Shown one piece after another: positions 41,452 through 49,962 of a stretch of 64,000 nucleotides of DNA. Within the stretch, counting starts at the first letter, position 1, and each line of letters opens with the position of its first letter. The notes beneath the pieces were generated by a model. That model ran no database searches. It saw nothing but the letters and a program-made list of their open reading frames with translations, and had not been told where the DNA came from. A program made the position numbers and the translations under genes. Source of the DNA: CADEDH01 sp963732695 (GTDB lineage Bacteria; Actinomycetota; Acidimicrobiia; Acidimicrobiales; SZUA-35); assembly GCA_963732695.1 (NCBI GenBank), contig CAVTAP010000013.1, positions 372,001 to 436,000 on the forward strand, given 5' to 3'.

Positions 41452-41706
41452 TCAGCTCTGCAGCCGGGACTGCAGGTAGCGGACGGCGGCCACCGACTCG
41501 CCCACCGACACCGATCCGACCGATGCGTCCTGGAACAGCTTGGCCGCCCGGGCCGAAGGGCCGTGGGCCCGCACCTCGTCGACCACCGCCGCGTACTGGG
41601 GCAGGGTGTGCAGGGGCGGACCGCCCCCCTCCAGCCGGGCCACCTCGTTCCGCAGGAAGGTGACCTCCGACGACGGACGACGGAGCAGCGCGTCGAGCAG
41701 ACCCAT
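41452..41706 (-). CDS. small hypothetical protein
   Basis: An 84-residue soluble, helix-rich protein (MGLLDALLRRPSSEVTFLRNEVARLEGG; SVAAVRYLQSRLQS), not recognised. AAGG lies about 5 nt before the ATG. It follows the amidohydrolase gene on the same strand after a 37-nt gap and could be the last gene of that unit. Codon use is like its neighbours. Confidence 0.55.
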   Translation of the reverse strand: MGLLDALLRRPSSEVTFLRNEVARLEGGGPPLHTLPQYAAVVDEVRAHGPSARAAKLFQDASVGSVSVGESVAAVRYLQSRLQS

Positions 41707-41743
41707 GACCTTGCAGCTTAGGACCGGCCGGCTGCGGCCGGCT

Positions 41744-42766
41744 TCACACCGTGGCGATGCGGTAGGCCCGAGCGGCGGTGTTGTGGAAGAGGTCGCGCTT
41801 CTCGTCGGCCGAGTAGGGCTCGGCGATCCGCTTGAAGGCGTTCCACAGCACGACGTAGCCGGCGCCCCGCATGTCGACCGGGAAGTTCGACTCGAACAGG
41901 CAACGATCGGGGCCGAACTGGTCGATCACCCACCGCACCGGCTCGGTCCAGGGGGCGGCCAGCTCCTCCGACGTGGGCGGTGCCGGCTGGCGGTCCCAGC
42001 GGAAGCCGAGCATCGGCATCCCGATCCCGCCCAGCTTCAGGAAGGTGTTGGGGCTGGCGGCCACCTCGGCCATCCCCGCTTTCCACACCGCCAGGTTCTC
42101 GTCGCGCCGGTCCTTGTAGGGGCCGACGCCGAGGAACCCGCCGAGGTGGTTGACCACGATCGGGGTGCCCTCGCAGGCCCGGGCCACGGCCGCCAGCTCG
42201 GGGAGCTGGGGGTGGTAGACCATCACGTCGTAGGTGTAGCCCATGGCTCCGATGGTTCGGACACCGGCCAGGTAGTCGGCCGAGTCCATCGGGGCGCTGC
42301 GGCCCATCGACAGCGGAGGGTGGGCGTCGTTGGCCGTGATGTAGCGGACGCCCCGGAACAGGCCGTTGCCGGCAGCCTCGTGGGCGGCCAGCACCTCCTC
42401 CACGGCCGCCCCCAGGGCCAGATCGGCCGAGCTCATGATGGCGGCGATCTCGGCCCGGCCCGATCCGGCGGCGGCCTCGGCCTGGGCGGCGACGAACTCC
42501 GTCTCGCCCACGCAGCGCAGATGCTCCGGCCCGTCGGTGCGGTACTCGGCGCCGCACTCCAGGAACACGGTGCGCACCACGTTGTGGCCGGCGCCGGTGT
42601 CGGCGTGGAGGTCGGCCAGGGTGTAGGGCCAGCCGGTGTGGCCGGTGTCGAGCCACAGATGGTGGTGGGCGTCGCAGATCGGCAGGTCCGGCTCCAACGC
42701 CACCTCCACCGTCTGGCTCGACCAGGCCCGGTGGGCCGCCCCCTTCTCGGTGTCGGTCATGTTCAT
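41744..42766 (-). CDS. amidohydrolase-2 family, lactonase-like (PDC/rhamnonolactone type)
   Basis: A 340-residue TIM-barrel metal-dependent hydrolase. It has the metal motif ICDAHHHLW near the N-terminus, NHLGG in the middle and the terminal GPDRCLFESNFPVD, as in 2-pyrone-4,6-dicarboxylate lactonase and L-rhamnono-lactonase relatives. The ATG at 42766 is used because AAGGGGGA stands 7 nt upstream. It is preceded by a PPOX gene on the other side of a short gap. It probably hydrolyses a lactone or cyclic acid in carbohydrate or aromatic catabolism. Confidence 0.87.
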   Translation of the reverse strand: MNMTDTEKGAAHRAWSSQTVEVALEPDLPICDAHHHLWLDTGHTGWPYTLADLHADTGAGHNVVRTVFLECGAEYRTDGPEHLRCVGETEFVAAQAEAAAGSGRAEIAAIMSSADLALGAAVEEVLAAHEAAGNGLFRGVRYITANDAHPPLSMGRSAPMDSADYLAGVRTIGAMGYTYDVMVYHPQLPELAAVARACEGTPIVVNHLGGFLGVGPYKDRRDENLAVWKAGMAEVAASPNTFLKLGGIGMPMLGFRWDRQPAPPTSEELAAPWTEPVRWVIDQFGPDRCLFESNFPVDMRGAGYVVLWNAFKRIAEPYSADEKRDLFHNTAARAYRIATV

Positions 42767-42821
42767 GTGCTTGTCCCCCTTGACGTTGTGACCGGTGCCG
42801 ACGGTCGGCACCGCTGGTCGA

Positions 42822-43265
42822 TCAGTAGCCGCCGCCGAGCTTGGAGTGGTCCCAGGAGAGGATCTTGCCGGCCACCACCTTCACCACGGCCCGTTTGGGG
42901 GCCGAGGCCCGGGCGTCCTCGGCCAGGCGGCCGTAGCGCTCGGCCATCGAGTCGGCCAGGGCGAGCACGGCGTCGGTGTCGGTGATCAGCTCGCCCTGCC
43001 CCTGGATCGACACGCCCTTGAGCTCGGAGTACTTGCGGCCCGAGTCCACCAGCATCGAGATCGTGGAGTTGCGCTCCAGGTTCTTCGTCTTCTGGGCCTT
43101 CTGGTAGGTCCAGAACGCCGGGGCCCCGTCGAGGAAGCCGTAGTTCATGGCCACGAGGTGCACGGTGCCGCCGGGGCCGATGGTCCCGATCGTGCAGAGG
43201 TGGGGCTCGCCCAGGTAGGCGGCGATCTCCTCGTCGGTCATGCGGATCTGGTCACGTCTCGACAT
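42822..43265 (-). CDS. pyridoxamine-5'-phosphate-oxidase-fold (PPOX/F420) protein
   Basis: A 147-residue split-barrel flavin/F420-binding protein: MTDEEIAAYLGEPHLCTIGTIGPGGTVHLVAMNYGFLDGAPAFWTYQKAQKTKNLERNSTISMLVDSG is the family signature. Actinobacterial members are often F420-dependent reductases. The ATG at 43265 has TACGAT 6 nt upstream and no ribosome binding site. It is upstream of the lactonase-like gene (55 nt) and divergent from an SDR. Confidence 0.87.
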   Translation of the reverse strand: MSRRDQIRMTDEEIAAYLGEPHLCTIGTIGPGGTVHLVAMNYGFLDGAPAFWTYQKAQKTKNLERNSTISMLVDSGRKYSELKGVSIQGQGELITDTDAVLALADSMAERYGRLAEDARASAPKRAVVKVVAGKILSWDHSKLGGGY

Positions 43266-43277
43266 CGGGCAATCGTA
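43266..43277 (-). promoter_or_regulatory. leaderless-type -10 (TACGAT)
   Basis: TACGAT on the minus strand ends 6 nt before the PPOX ATG. Confidence 0.4.
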
Positions 43278-43322
43278 GATACGCCCGGCCCCGCCGTTCC
43301 ACGTGACCACACAGTACTTTTC

Positions 43323-43400
43323 GGGGGCTCGCGCCCCCGTCGGCTTCGCCTCCCCCCATCGCCGGCGGGGCCCCACCCACCGGCAGCGGCTCCGCCGCTG
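43323..43400. promoter_or_regulatory. two perfect hairpins in the divergent spacer
   Basis: GGGGGC-TCGC-GCCCCC (43323-43338) and CAGCGGC-TCC-GCCGCTG (43384-43400) lie between the PPOX gene and the SDR gene. If the SDR transcript is leaderless, both are DNA-level or upstream elements rather than leader RNA. Confidence 0.4.
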
Positions 43401-43406
43401 AATCGG

Positions 43407-43419
43407 TAGGGTCGGGTCC
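43407..43419 (+). promoter_or_regulatory. leaderless-type -10 (TAGGGT)
   Basis: TAGGGT ends 7 nt before the SDR ATG at 43420. Confidence 0.4.
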
Positions 43420-44211
43420 ATGGACGTGAGGCTCGACGGCAGGACGGCGTTGGTGACCGGGGGGAGCTCCGGATTGGGGCGGGCGATGGCGCTCGAGTTC
43501 GCCCGGTCGGGGGCGTCGGTGGTGATCCTGGCCCGCACCCGGCAGACGATCGACGAGGCAGTGCGGTTGATCGAGGCCGAGGCGGCCCCCGGCGTCCGGG
43601 TGGCCGGCGTGAGCTGCGATGTGGGCGACGGCGCCGCCCTGCCGGCGGCCCACGCCGACGCGGTGGCCGCCGTGGGAGCCCCGATAGACATCCTGGTGAA
43701 CAATGCCGGCACCTCGGCCGGCCGGCCGTTCGAGGCGTCGAGCGACGAGGACTGGCAGCACGACCTCGACCTCAAGTTCCTGGCCGCCGTACGGCTCATC
43801 CGGCTGTGCCTGCCCCACATGAAGGCGCAGCGCTGGGGCCGGATCATCAACGTGTTGAACATCGGGGCCAAGGCCCCCGGCGCCCGTTCCACGCCGACGT
43901 CGGTCAGCCGGGCCGCCGGCATGGCGCTCACCAAGTCGCTGGCCGCCGAGTACGCCCCCCACAACATCCTGGTCAACGGCATCAACACCGGCGTGCTGGT
44001 GACCAGCCAGTGGCACCGCCTCCACCAGGAACGGGCGCCCGAGCTGACGTTCGAGGCGTTCCTCGAACGTCAGGGCAAGGCCGTGCCCCTGGGCCGCATG
44101 GGCGACCCGGCCGAGTTCGCCAACCTGGCCTGCTTTCTCGCCTCCGACAAGGCCTCCTACATCACCGGCACCTCCACCAACGTCGACGGCGGCCTCTCGC
44201 CCGTCATCTGA
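43420..44211 (+). CDS. short-chain dehydrogenase-fold protein with atypical active site
   Basis: A 263-residue SDR: the nucleotide-binding TGGSSGLGRAMALEFARSG, VLVNNAG-type motif DILVNNAGTSAG and the terminal TGTSTNVDGGLSPVI are normal. At the catalytic positions the usual Y-x-x-x-K reads T-S-V-S-R (STPTSVSRAAGMALTKSLA), and the preceding catalytic Ser is not evident. The fold is kept, but hydride-transfer chemistry may differ or be lost. Other actinobacterial SDRs share the SRAAG form, as far as I recall. It is divergent from the PPOX gene. Confidence 0.85.
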   Translation: MDVRLDGRTALVTGGSSGLGRAMALEFARSGASVVILARTRQTIDEAVRLIEAEAAPGVRVAGVSCDVGDGAALPAAHADAVAAVGAPIDILVNNAGTSAGRPFEASSDEDWQHDLDLKFLAAVRLIRLCLPHMKAQRWGRIINVLNIGAKAPGARSTPTSVSRAAGMALTKSLAAEYAPHNILVNGINTGVLVTSQWHRLHQERAPELTFEAFLERQGKAVPLGRMGDPAEFANLACFLASDKASYITGTSTNVDGGLSPVI

Positions 44212-44219
44212 TCGGGCTC

Positions 44220-46194
44220 GAGCCTCAGGGCTCCAGCGCAGCGAGAGCAGCAGCAGCTGCATCCGGTTCGGGGCGGGCGGATGATCCCCAGCCAGGAGTG
44301 ACCGGATCACTGGCTGATTCTCGGGCCTGACCACGGGGATGAAGGAGCCGACCAGCTGCCCGTCGATGATGCGGGCCAGCCCGACCTCGCCCGGCGCCAG
44401 CGGCGGTTGTGTCGCGTAGTGCCGGCACGGGATCGACTCGCCGGTGACCAAGTCATGGAACGTCGCCCGCCCATCGCCCTGCCAGTCTTCCACCTCGACG
44501 AGCCGGAGCGGTGTCTCGATGATCCGGTCGATGAGGGAGAGCTCCTCCGCCGGCAGCAGACCGCCCCGGACTCGGCGGTAGGCGGACGAGCGTGTCGGAG
44601 CCGAACAGGCTGGAGCTCGAAGGCCAGCTGCTTGGTCGGGCCGCTCGCCGGGCAACCCGGCCGCCAGCGCCCGGAGTCTGAACGTGTCGACATGTCGTTG
44701 GAGCCGGCGAAGCGGGCCAGCTTGGTCAGCAGGAGCTGCGGGTCGGGCTTCTGCTGTGACGATCGGGCTGGCCGAGATGGCACGCTTTGTACTTCCGGCC
44801 CGAGCCGCAGGGGCACGGGGCGTTGCGGCCCGGGCTCGGGCAGCGGCCTGCGCCAGCTCGTCGACCAGGCGCAGGTGACCGATGGCCTGTCCGAGCACCC
44901 GTCGAAGCAGCTGGCCGGCGGTGGCGATGTCGCCCCGGTCGAACGCCTGCCAGGCCAGGCCGGTGATTGCCGTCAGCGTCGACGGCTCCATGGCCAACGC
45001 CTGCCGGTAGCGCTCCTCGGCCTCGTCGTGGCGGGCAAGCCGGTCGGCCACGGCGCCGGCCAGTGCCAGCGGGCCTGCCGCGTCGGGGGCGACGTCGCGC
45101 AGCTCGTCGACGAACGTGGAGGCCCGCTCGGCGGCCCGGGGCACGTGCATCAGCTCGGCCAGCGCCCCGGGACGGCTTCGTGCTCCAACGCCGCCGCCGC
45201 CTCGGCCGCCGACGGGACGCTGGGCACGTGGGTGAGGCCGAGCACGTGGGCCCGCCAGCTGGTGGCTGAGCGGCTGCAGCGCCGCCAGGCAGCAGCCGGC
45301 GATGTCGTGCTGAGCGGCGACCTGCCGGGTGAGACGTCGGTGAGCGCGGCGTGGCGGGGATACCAGATCCGATCCGGCAGGCCCGAAGAAAGGCCCGTCG
45401 CGGAGGAGGCCTGCTGCGGTCAGCAACTCGCTCGATCGGCGGCATCGGCATGACGGAACAGAGCCGCATGCCGTCGCTCAGCGCATTGAGCACCGGGCAC
45501 AGCAGCTCGTCGCCCCGACCCGGCGTCGATGGCCGGCGCGAGCTCGGCCAGCAGCATGCCTCGGCCTCGGCCGAGCCGTCGCCCGGCTCGGGTCACCGCT
45601 TCCAGCGACCAGCGGCCGCCTCGAGAACCGCAGGGCCACCAGATCGCCCTGCTGGCGGTTGTGGAGCCACCCGGGCGGGCCGACGTAGCCGATGCCAGCC
45701 GGTGTCGGGGTCTTCGGTGCGGCCAGCTCCGGTGCCGTCGGCCAGCGTCTTGGTGTCTGGACCCGCATCCCGAGCGCCGCCAGGTCGGGCTCGGCCTCGA
45801 GGCCGCCGGAGCGGAGGTCGGCGCCGTGAGCGGTGGGTGAAGGCCCGGCCCTCGAGCAGGTCGGTCGATCCGGGCCACCGATGCCCGTCGTGCTGCCAGA
45901 TGCCGGGCATGTCCAGCAACAGCTGATCGACGAGGTCGGCGGCTTCGTCGGGCTCGGCGTGCGAGCGGCGGGAGGCCCTGGTCGGTCAGCGCCTCGACGA
46001 GGCCGCGATGGTGGTCGGGCCGGCCTCCAGCAGCTCGGCGACGGCGTCGTAGACGGCGTCGGCCTGGACATCAGACAGCTCCCGGTCATCGTCGTCATAC
46101 GGGTCGTCCTCGTAAGGTCGCCGTCGTCATCGCCGACAATGACCTCGAGGTCGGGCTCCGGTGAACCGGGCGCCGGGAGATCGAGATCCGGCAT
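44220..46194 (-). pseudogene. degenerate SEC-C-domain protein gene, paralogue of 61423-63501
   Basis: No intact gene spans 44212-46328. Pieces of one protein appear in order in different minus-strand frames: an acidic N-terminus (from 46194), LLEGRAFTHR and GDLVALRF, VLNALSDGMRLC, a TPR-like stretch (RYRQALAMEP, AWQAFDRGDIATAGQLLRRVL), the SEC-C finger CPCGSGRKYKACH (44779-44830), TKLARFAGSND, then YRRVRGGLLPAEELSLIDR and PGEVGLARIIDGQLVGS. Each has a counterpart in the intact 692-residue protein near the right edge. At least five frame changes are needed, so the gene is dead. Its 3' end reaches the SDR stop. Confidence 0.8.
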
Positions 46195-46328
46195 CGAGTC
46201 CGTTGCTCATCGGGCTCATCATGCCCGGTAGCTGTGCCAGTGGGAGGGAGCAGATCGGTTTCGATCGGATCCGGCGCCCCGGAACTAGCCTTGGACCACA
46301 GGGGGACGAGGCGAGGAGTGTGACCGCC

Positions 46329-46889
46329 ATGACGTCGAATGGTCCATCGAAGGGACCGGCCCGGCCGGTCGGAGTGAACCACCTGGTGCTGAACGTGCGC
46401 GACATCGAGGCGTCGCACCGCTTCTACACCGAGATCCTGGGCTTCGAGCCCGTGGTGGAGGCCAACCTGGGCACCGAGATGCGGTTCTACCGCTCCGGCC
46501 CCGGCCATCATCACGACATCGCCCTGGCCCAGGTGAAGGATCCGGCCGACCAGCCGCCGGTGCCCGACCGCTACCGGGTGTCGGCCCGCAGGGCCGGCGT
46601 CAACCACATCGCCGTGGCCTACCCCGACCGCGAGTCGTTCCTGCAGATGCTCCACCACCTGCAGGACAACGAGGTGCCGATCGCCCTGCGCGGCAACCAC
46701 GGCATGACGCATTCGGCCTACATCATGGACCCCGACGGCAACGGCATCGAGGTGCTCTACGAGCTGCCGGCCGAGGTCTGGGAGGGCGACCTCCCCAAGG
46801 CCATGATGTACTTCGAGAACCTGCCCAAGGAGGGCCCGGGCATGCTGGAGGACCGCACCGATGTGCCGGTCTTCCAAGCCGGCGCCTGA
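46329..46889 (+). CDS. VOC protein, extradiol-dioxygenase-like
   Basis: A 186-residue two-module VOC protein resembling catechol-2,3-dioxygenases: VNHLVLNVRDIEASHRFYTEILGFEPV, VNHIAVAYPDRESFLQMLHHL, and MDPDGNGIEVLYELP give the two His and one Glu metal ligands. GAGGAG lies about 10 nt before the ATG at 46329. It is followed after 74 nt by a (frameshifted) crotonase gene. Ring cleavage or a related oxygen-dependent step is plausible; the substrate is unknown. Confidence 0.87.
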   Translation: MTSNGPSKGPARPVGVNHLVLNVRDIEASHRFYTEILGFEPVVEANLGTEMRFYRSGPGHHHDIALAQVKDPADQPPVPDRYRVSARRAGVNHIAVAYPDRESFLQMLHHLQDNEVPIALRGNHGMTHSAYIMDPDGNGIEVLYELPAEVWEGDLPKAMMYFENLPKEGPGMLEDRTDVPVFQAGA

Positions 46890-46963
46890 GCCGGCCGCGC
46901 CCGTCGCGATCGCGCCGTCGTTTGAGGTCGACGGTGCGCCGGTGGAGTGCGAACCTGGGGCCC

Positions 46964-47786
46964 ATGGAGCTCAAGGTCACCCGGTACGAGATCGACGAGC
47001 ACGGGGTGGCCACCCTCTGGCTCGACCGACCAGGGCGGGGCAACTCGTGGACGGGGCGGATGCACGCCGAGATCCGCTGGATCTGCGCCACCCTCGAAGC
47101 CGACCCTCAGGTCCGGGTGATCGTGGTGACCGGTGCCGGCAACGCCTTCTGCGTGGGAGCCGACTTCAAGGCCCTCGACCACTACGTGGAGGCCGACCAC
47201 TACGACCCCGCCCTGCCCCGGGAGGCGGCCAATCCCGGCTACGGCGTGCGGCCCGAGTTCGACGGCGACATGGTGTGGCAGCTCGGGCTGAGCAAGCCGA
47301 TGATCGCCGCCGTCAACGGGGCCTGCGCCGGGATCGGCATCGCCCTCATGGCCTTCTGCGACCTCCGCTTCGCCGTGGAGGGGGCCAAGTTCACCACCGC
47401 CAACTCCCGCCTCGGCCTGCCCGGCCGAGTACGGGCTGTCGTGGATCCTGCCCCGCCTGATCGGCGTCACCCACACCGCCGACCTGCTCTACACCAGCCG
47501 GGTGGTGCTGGCCGAGGAGATGCGGCACTGGGGCCTGTTCAACGACGTGCTCCCGACCGAACGGTTCCGGGACCACGTGGCCAGCTACGCCCGGCTCCTG
47601 GCCGGCGTCTCGCCCGACTCGGTGACCACGGCCAAGCGCCAACTGTGGGGCGACCTCCTGCACGACGATCCCCGGTCGTCGGTGGAGCGGTCCAAGCAGC
47701 TGATCGGCGAGATGATGCAGCGGCCCGACTACCTGGAGGGTGTGGCCGCCATGCGGGACAAGCGCCCGCCCCGCTTCATCCGCTGA
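46964..47786 (+). pseudogene. enoyl-CoA hydratase family gene with a +1 frameshift
   Basis: The first frame encodes VATLWLDRPGRGNSW, VTGAGNAFCVGADFKAL, AAVNGACAGIGIALMAFCDLRFAVEGA and TTANSRLGLP. Homology then continues in the next frame with AEYGLSWILPRLIGVTHTADLLYTSRVV and ends YLEGVAAMRDKRPPRFIR. Removing one base near 47423 (CCGGCCGAG to CCGCCGAG) restores a 273-residue crotonase carrying the hydratase Glu in PAEYGLSW. Nothing else is decayed: a recent mutation or a sequencing error. Confidence 0.78.
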
Positions 47787-47789
47787 AGG

Positions 47790-48674
47790 TCAGGCGAGGT
47801 CGGCGTCGCCGCCTTCTTGGTGGAAGGCGTCGCGGGTCTCGAAGGCGGCCCGGGTGCCACCGTCGCGCCGGGCCCGGAAGAAGTTGAACTCGCCCTCGTC
47901 GTACTTCACGTTGGTGGCCAGCGCATGGGCCACCACCCCGGCGTGCACGTAGCCGCTCACCCCCAGCGAGGCCAGCGCCATCGAATGCGCCGCCTTGCCC
48001 ATCACCAGGGCGTCCTTGGCGTTGCGGGCCACCTTCTCACACCACTCGGCCACCGTGGCATCCAGCTCGTCGGCCGGCACCGACCGGTTGACCAGGCCGA
48101 TCCGCTCCGCCTCGTGACCGTCGAAGATGTCGCCCAGCAACAGCAGCTCCCGGGCCTTCTTCGGCCCGTACATCAGGATCAGCGTGGCCAGGTTGAATGT
48201 GTTGCCGGCCAGGGCCAGGCGCTGCTCGGCGTGGCTGAACCGGGTGGTGTGGGCGCACAATGCGAGGTCGCACACCTCCACCAACATGATCCCGATGCCC
48301 ACGCAGTTGCCATGGACCTGGGCGATCACCGGCTTCACCGAGTTCTGGAAGGCCCAGATGGCGCCGCCCAGCCGGCGGTCGACGGCCAACCGGGCCCGCT
48401 GGCTCAGGCGGGGCGGCCGCTTGCCCGGCTCGGCCCCCACGTGACCGTAGGCGATGGCGATGTCCTCGAAGTCGTCGCCAACGCAGAACGACGCCCCCCG
48501 CCCCTTGAGCACCACCACCTTGACCTCGTCGTCGTCCTCGCACCGGTGGAGCAGGTCGACCAGGCGGTCGAGGGCGTCGAAGGGCAGGGCGTTGCCCTTC
48601 TCCGGCCGGTTCAGCACCAGGCGGGCCACCGGCCCTTCCCGTTCCAGCAGCACGATCTGGTCGACGTCGGTCAT
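47790..48674 (-). CDS. enoyl-CoA hydratase/isomerase (crotonase) family
   Basis: A 294-residue crotonase: ARLVLNRPEKGNALPFDALDRLV, LKGRGASFCVGDDFEDIAIAYG, AQVHGNCVGIGIMLVEVCDLALCAHTTRFSHAEQRLALAG. The C-terminus is longer than usual (GEFNFFRARRDGGTRAAFETRDAFHQEG). CAGACT lies 6 nt before the ATG at 48674. It converges with the frameshifted crotonase gene, leaving 3 nt between stops. The reaction is not predictable. Confidence 0.87.
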   Translation of the reverse strand: MTDVDQIVLLEREGPVARLVLNRPEKGNALPFDALDRLVDLLHRCEDDDEVKVVVLKGRGASFCVGDDFEDIAIAYGHVGAEPGKRPPRLSQRARLAVDRRLGGAIWAFQNSVKPVIAQVHGNCVGIGIMLVEVCDLALCAHTTRFSHAEQRLALAGNTFNLATLILMYGPKKARELLLLGDIFDGHEAERIGLVNRSVPADELDATVAEWCEKVARNAKDALVMGKAAHSMALASLGVSGYVHAGVVAHALATNVKYDEGEFNFFRARRDGGTRAAFETRDAFHQEGGDADLA

Positions 48675-48768
48675 CGGCTCAGTCTGGCCCATCGCCCGCC
48701 CCGGGATCGATCCCGATGTACCGCCGGCGGCGCCCGCCGTAGGGTGCTGGCCGAGAGGAGGTGTCCCC

Positions 48769-49962
48769 ATGGGCGGGAACGTGCACGGTGCCGATCTGGA
48801 GGCGCTCGATGGGCTGCGGCGCACGGTCGAGCGCAACGCCGGCACCCTGCGGTCGCTCACCGAGTCGGCCACCGCCGGGGTCGCCACCCTCACCACGATC
48901 TGGGACGGGCCCGACGCCGGCCAGTTCCGCCACCAATGGATGGGCATCCACCGGGCCCGCTTGCTGGCGGCGGTGGACGGGCTGCAGGCGGCGGCCGACA
49001 CCATCGAGCGCAACCGGCGGGCCCAGGAGCGGGCCAGCTCGCCTGACGGCGGGGGATCGGGGCCGGCTGGCGACGGCGCCCCCAACCAGGGTGGACAGGG
49101 TGGTGAGGGCGACGGCAAGCTCCACCCCGACGGCTCGGTGGATCTGGGTGATCCGGGCCCCACCGGCGACACCACCGGCTGGTGGCTGTGGAGCGAGTTC
49201 CACCCCGCCTACACCGAGGTCGAGTCCCGGGCCGACGTCGACGCCACCCCGGTGGACTCCACCGACGCCAACGATCCCCAGGCGCTGGTGCCGGCGAACG
49301 TCCACCAGGGCGCCGTGGGCGACTGCTACTTCGCCGCCGCCGTGGCCTCCATGGCCTCCACCCCCGAGGGCCGCCAGCTCCTGGCGAACATGGTCCACGC
49401 CAACGGCGACGGCACCTACACGGTGCGTTTCGGCGACGGCGAGGAGGTGACGGTCGACTCCGACGTGTACGTGAACGACAGCGGCGGCCTGGCCTACGGC
49501 GGCGCCCGGGACGGCAGCTACAACTGGTTCTCGGTGCTGGAGAAGGCCTACGCCCAGCGGACCGACCACTCCTACGAGGCCATCGAGGGCGGTTGGTCGT
49601 CCGAGGCGTGGGAGTCGCTGGTTGGCGACAGCGCCGACACCCACCAGATCCACTCACCGTCGTCGTCCGACCTCACCTCGGCCCTGGTGAACGACATGGA
49701 CGCCGACCATCCGGCCGCTCTGGCGGTGGATCTGCACGACGTCGGCGACTACGACGACGGCAGCCTCCACGAGCTGTCGGTCCTCGACGTCGACGAGTCG
49801 GCCGGTACGGTGACCCTGCGCAATCCGTGGGGCTCCAACGGCGGACTCGACTGGGAGGGCCGCTTCGGGGCCACCGTGGGCGAAGACGGCCTGGTGGTCG
49901 TGCCCATCGATCGGCTGGCCCCCATCGTCCACACCTACGAGTCCTACGAGGTGTCGAAATGA
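48769..49962 (+). CDS. WXG100-like/calpain-like (C2) cysteine protease, candidate secreted effector
   Basis: A 397-residue two-part protein. Residues 1-85 form a helical hairpin with W45-D-G47 between helices, like WXG100/ESX substrates of type VII secretion. A Gly/Asp-rich linker follows. From about 165 a calpain-type papain-fold protease is visible: catalytic Cys186 in HQGAVGDCYFAAAVASMAS, His334 in LHELSVLDVD and Asn352 in RNPWGSN. GAGGAGG is 8 nt before the ATG. The stop overlaps the next start (ATGA). Effector-type polymorphic toxins have this layout; a housekeeping surface protease is the alternative. No type VII machinery is in the window. Confidence 0.82.
   Translation: MGGNVHGADLEALDGLRRTVERNAGTLRSLTESATAGVATLTTIWDGPDAGQFRHQWMGIHRARLLAAVDGLQAAADTIERNRRAQERASSPDGGGSGPAGDGAPNQGGQGGEGDGKLHPDGSVDLGDPGPTGDTTGWWLWSEFHPAYTEVESRADVDATPVDSTDANDPQALVPANVHQGAVGDCYFAAAVASMASTPEGRQLLANMVHANGDGTYTVRFGDGEEVTVDSDVYVNDSGGLAYGGARDGSYNWFSVLEKAYAQRTDHSYEAIEGGWSSEAWESLVGDSADTHQIHSPSSSDLTSALVNDMDADHPAALAVDLHDVGDYDDGSLHELSVLDVDESAGTVTLRNPWGSNGGLDWEGRFGATVGEDGLVVVPIDRLAPIVHTYESYEVSK

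Noticed and set aside
43252..45426. Single minus-strand 724-codon frame joining SEC-C pseudogene parts to sequence antisense to the SDR
   Set aside because: Its 3' half is antisense to the SDR gene and its 5' half covers only some frames of the decayed gene. It is not one real protein.
22275..47423. Programmed ribosomal frameshifting at the two single-base shifts
   Set aside because: No slippery heptamer or downstream structure is evident at either place, and both are simple one-base excesses in ordinary metabolic genes.
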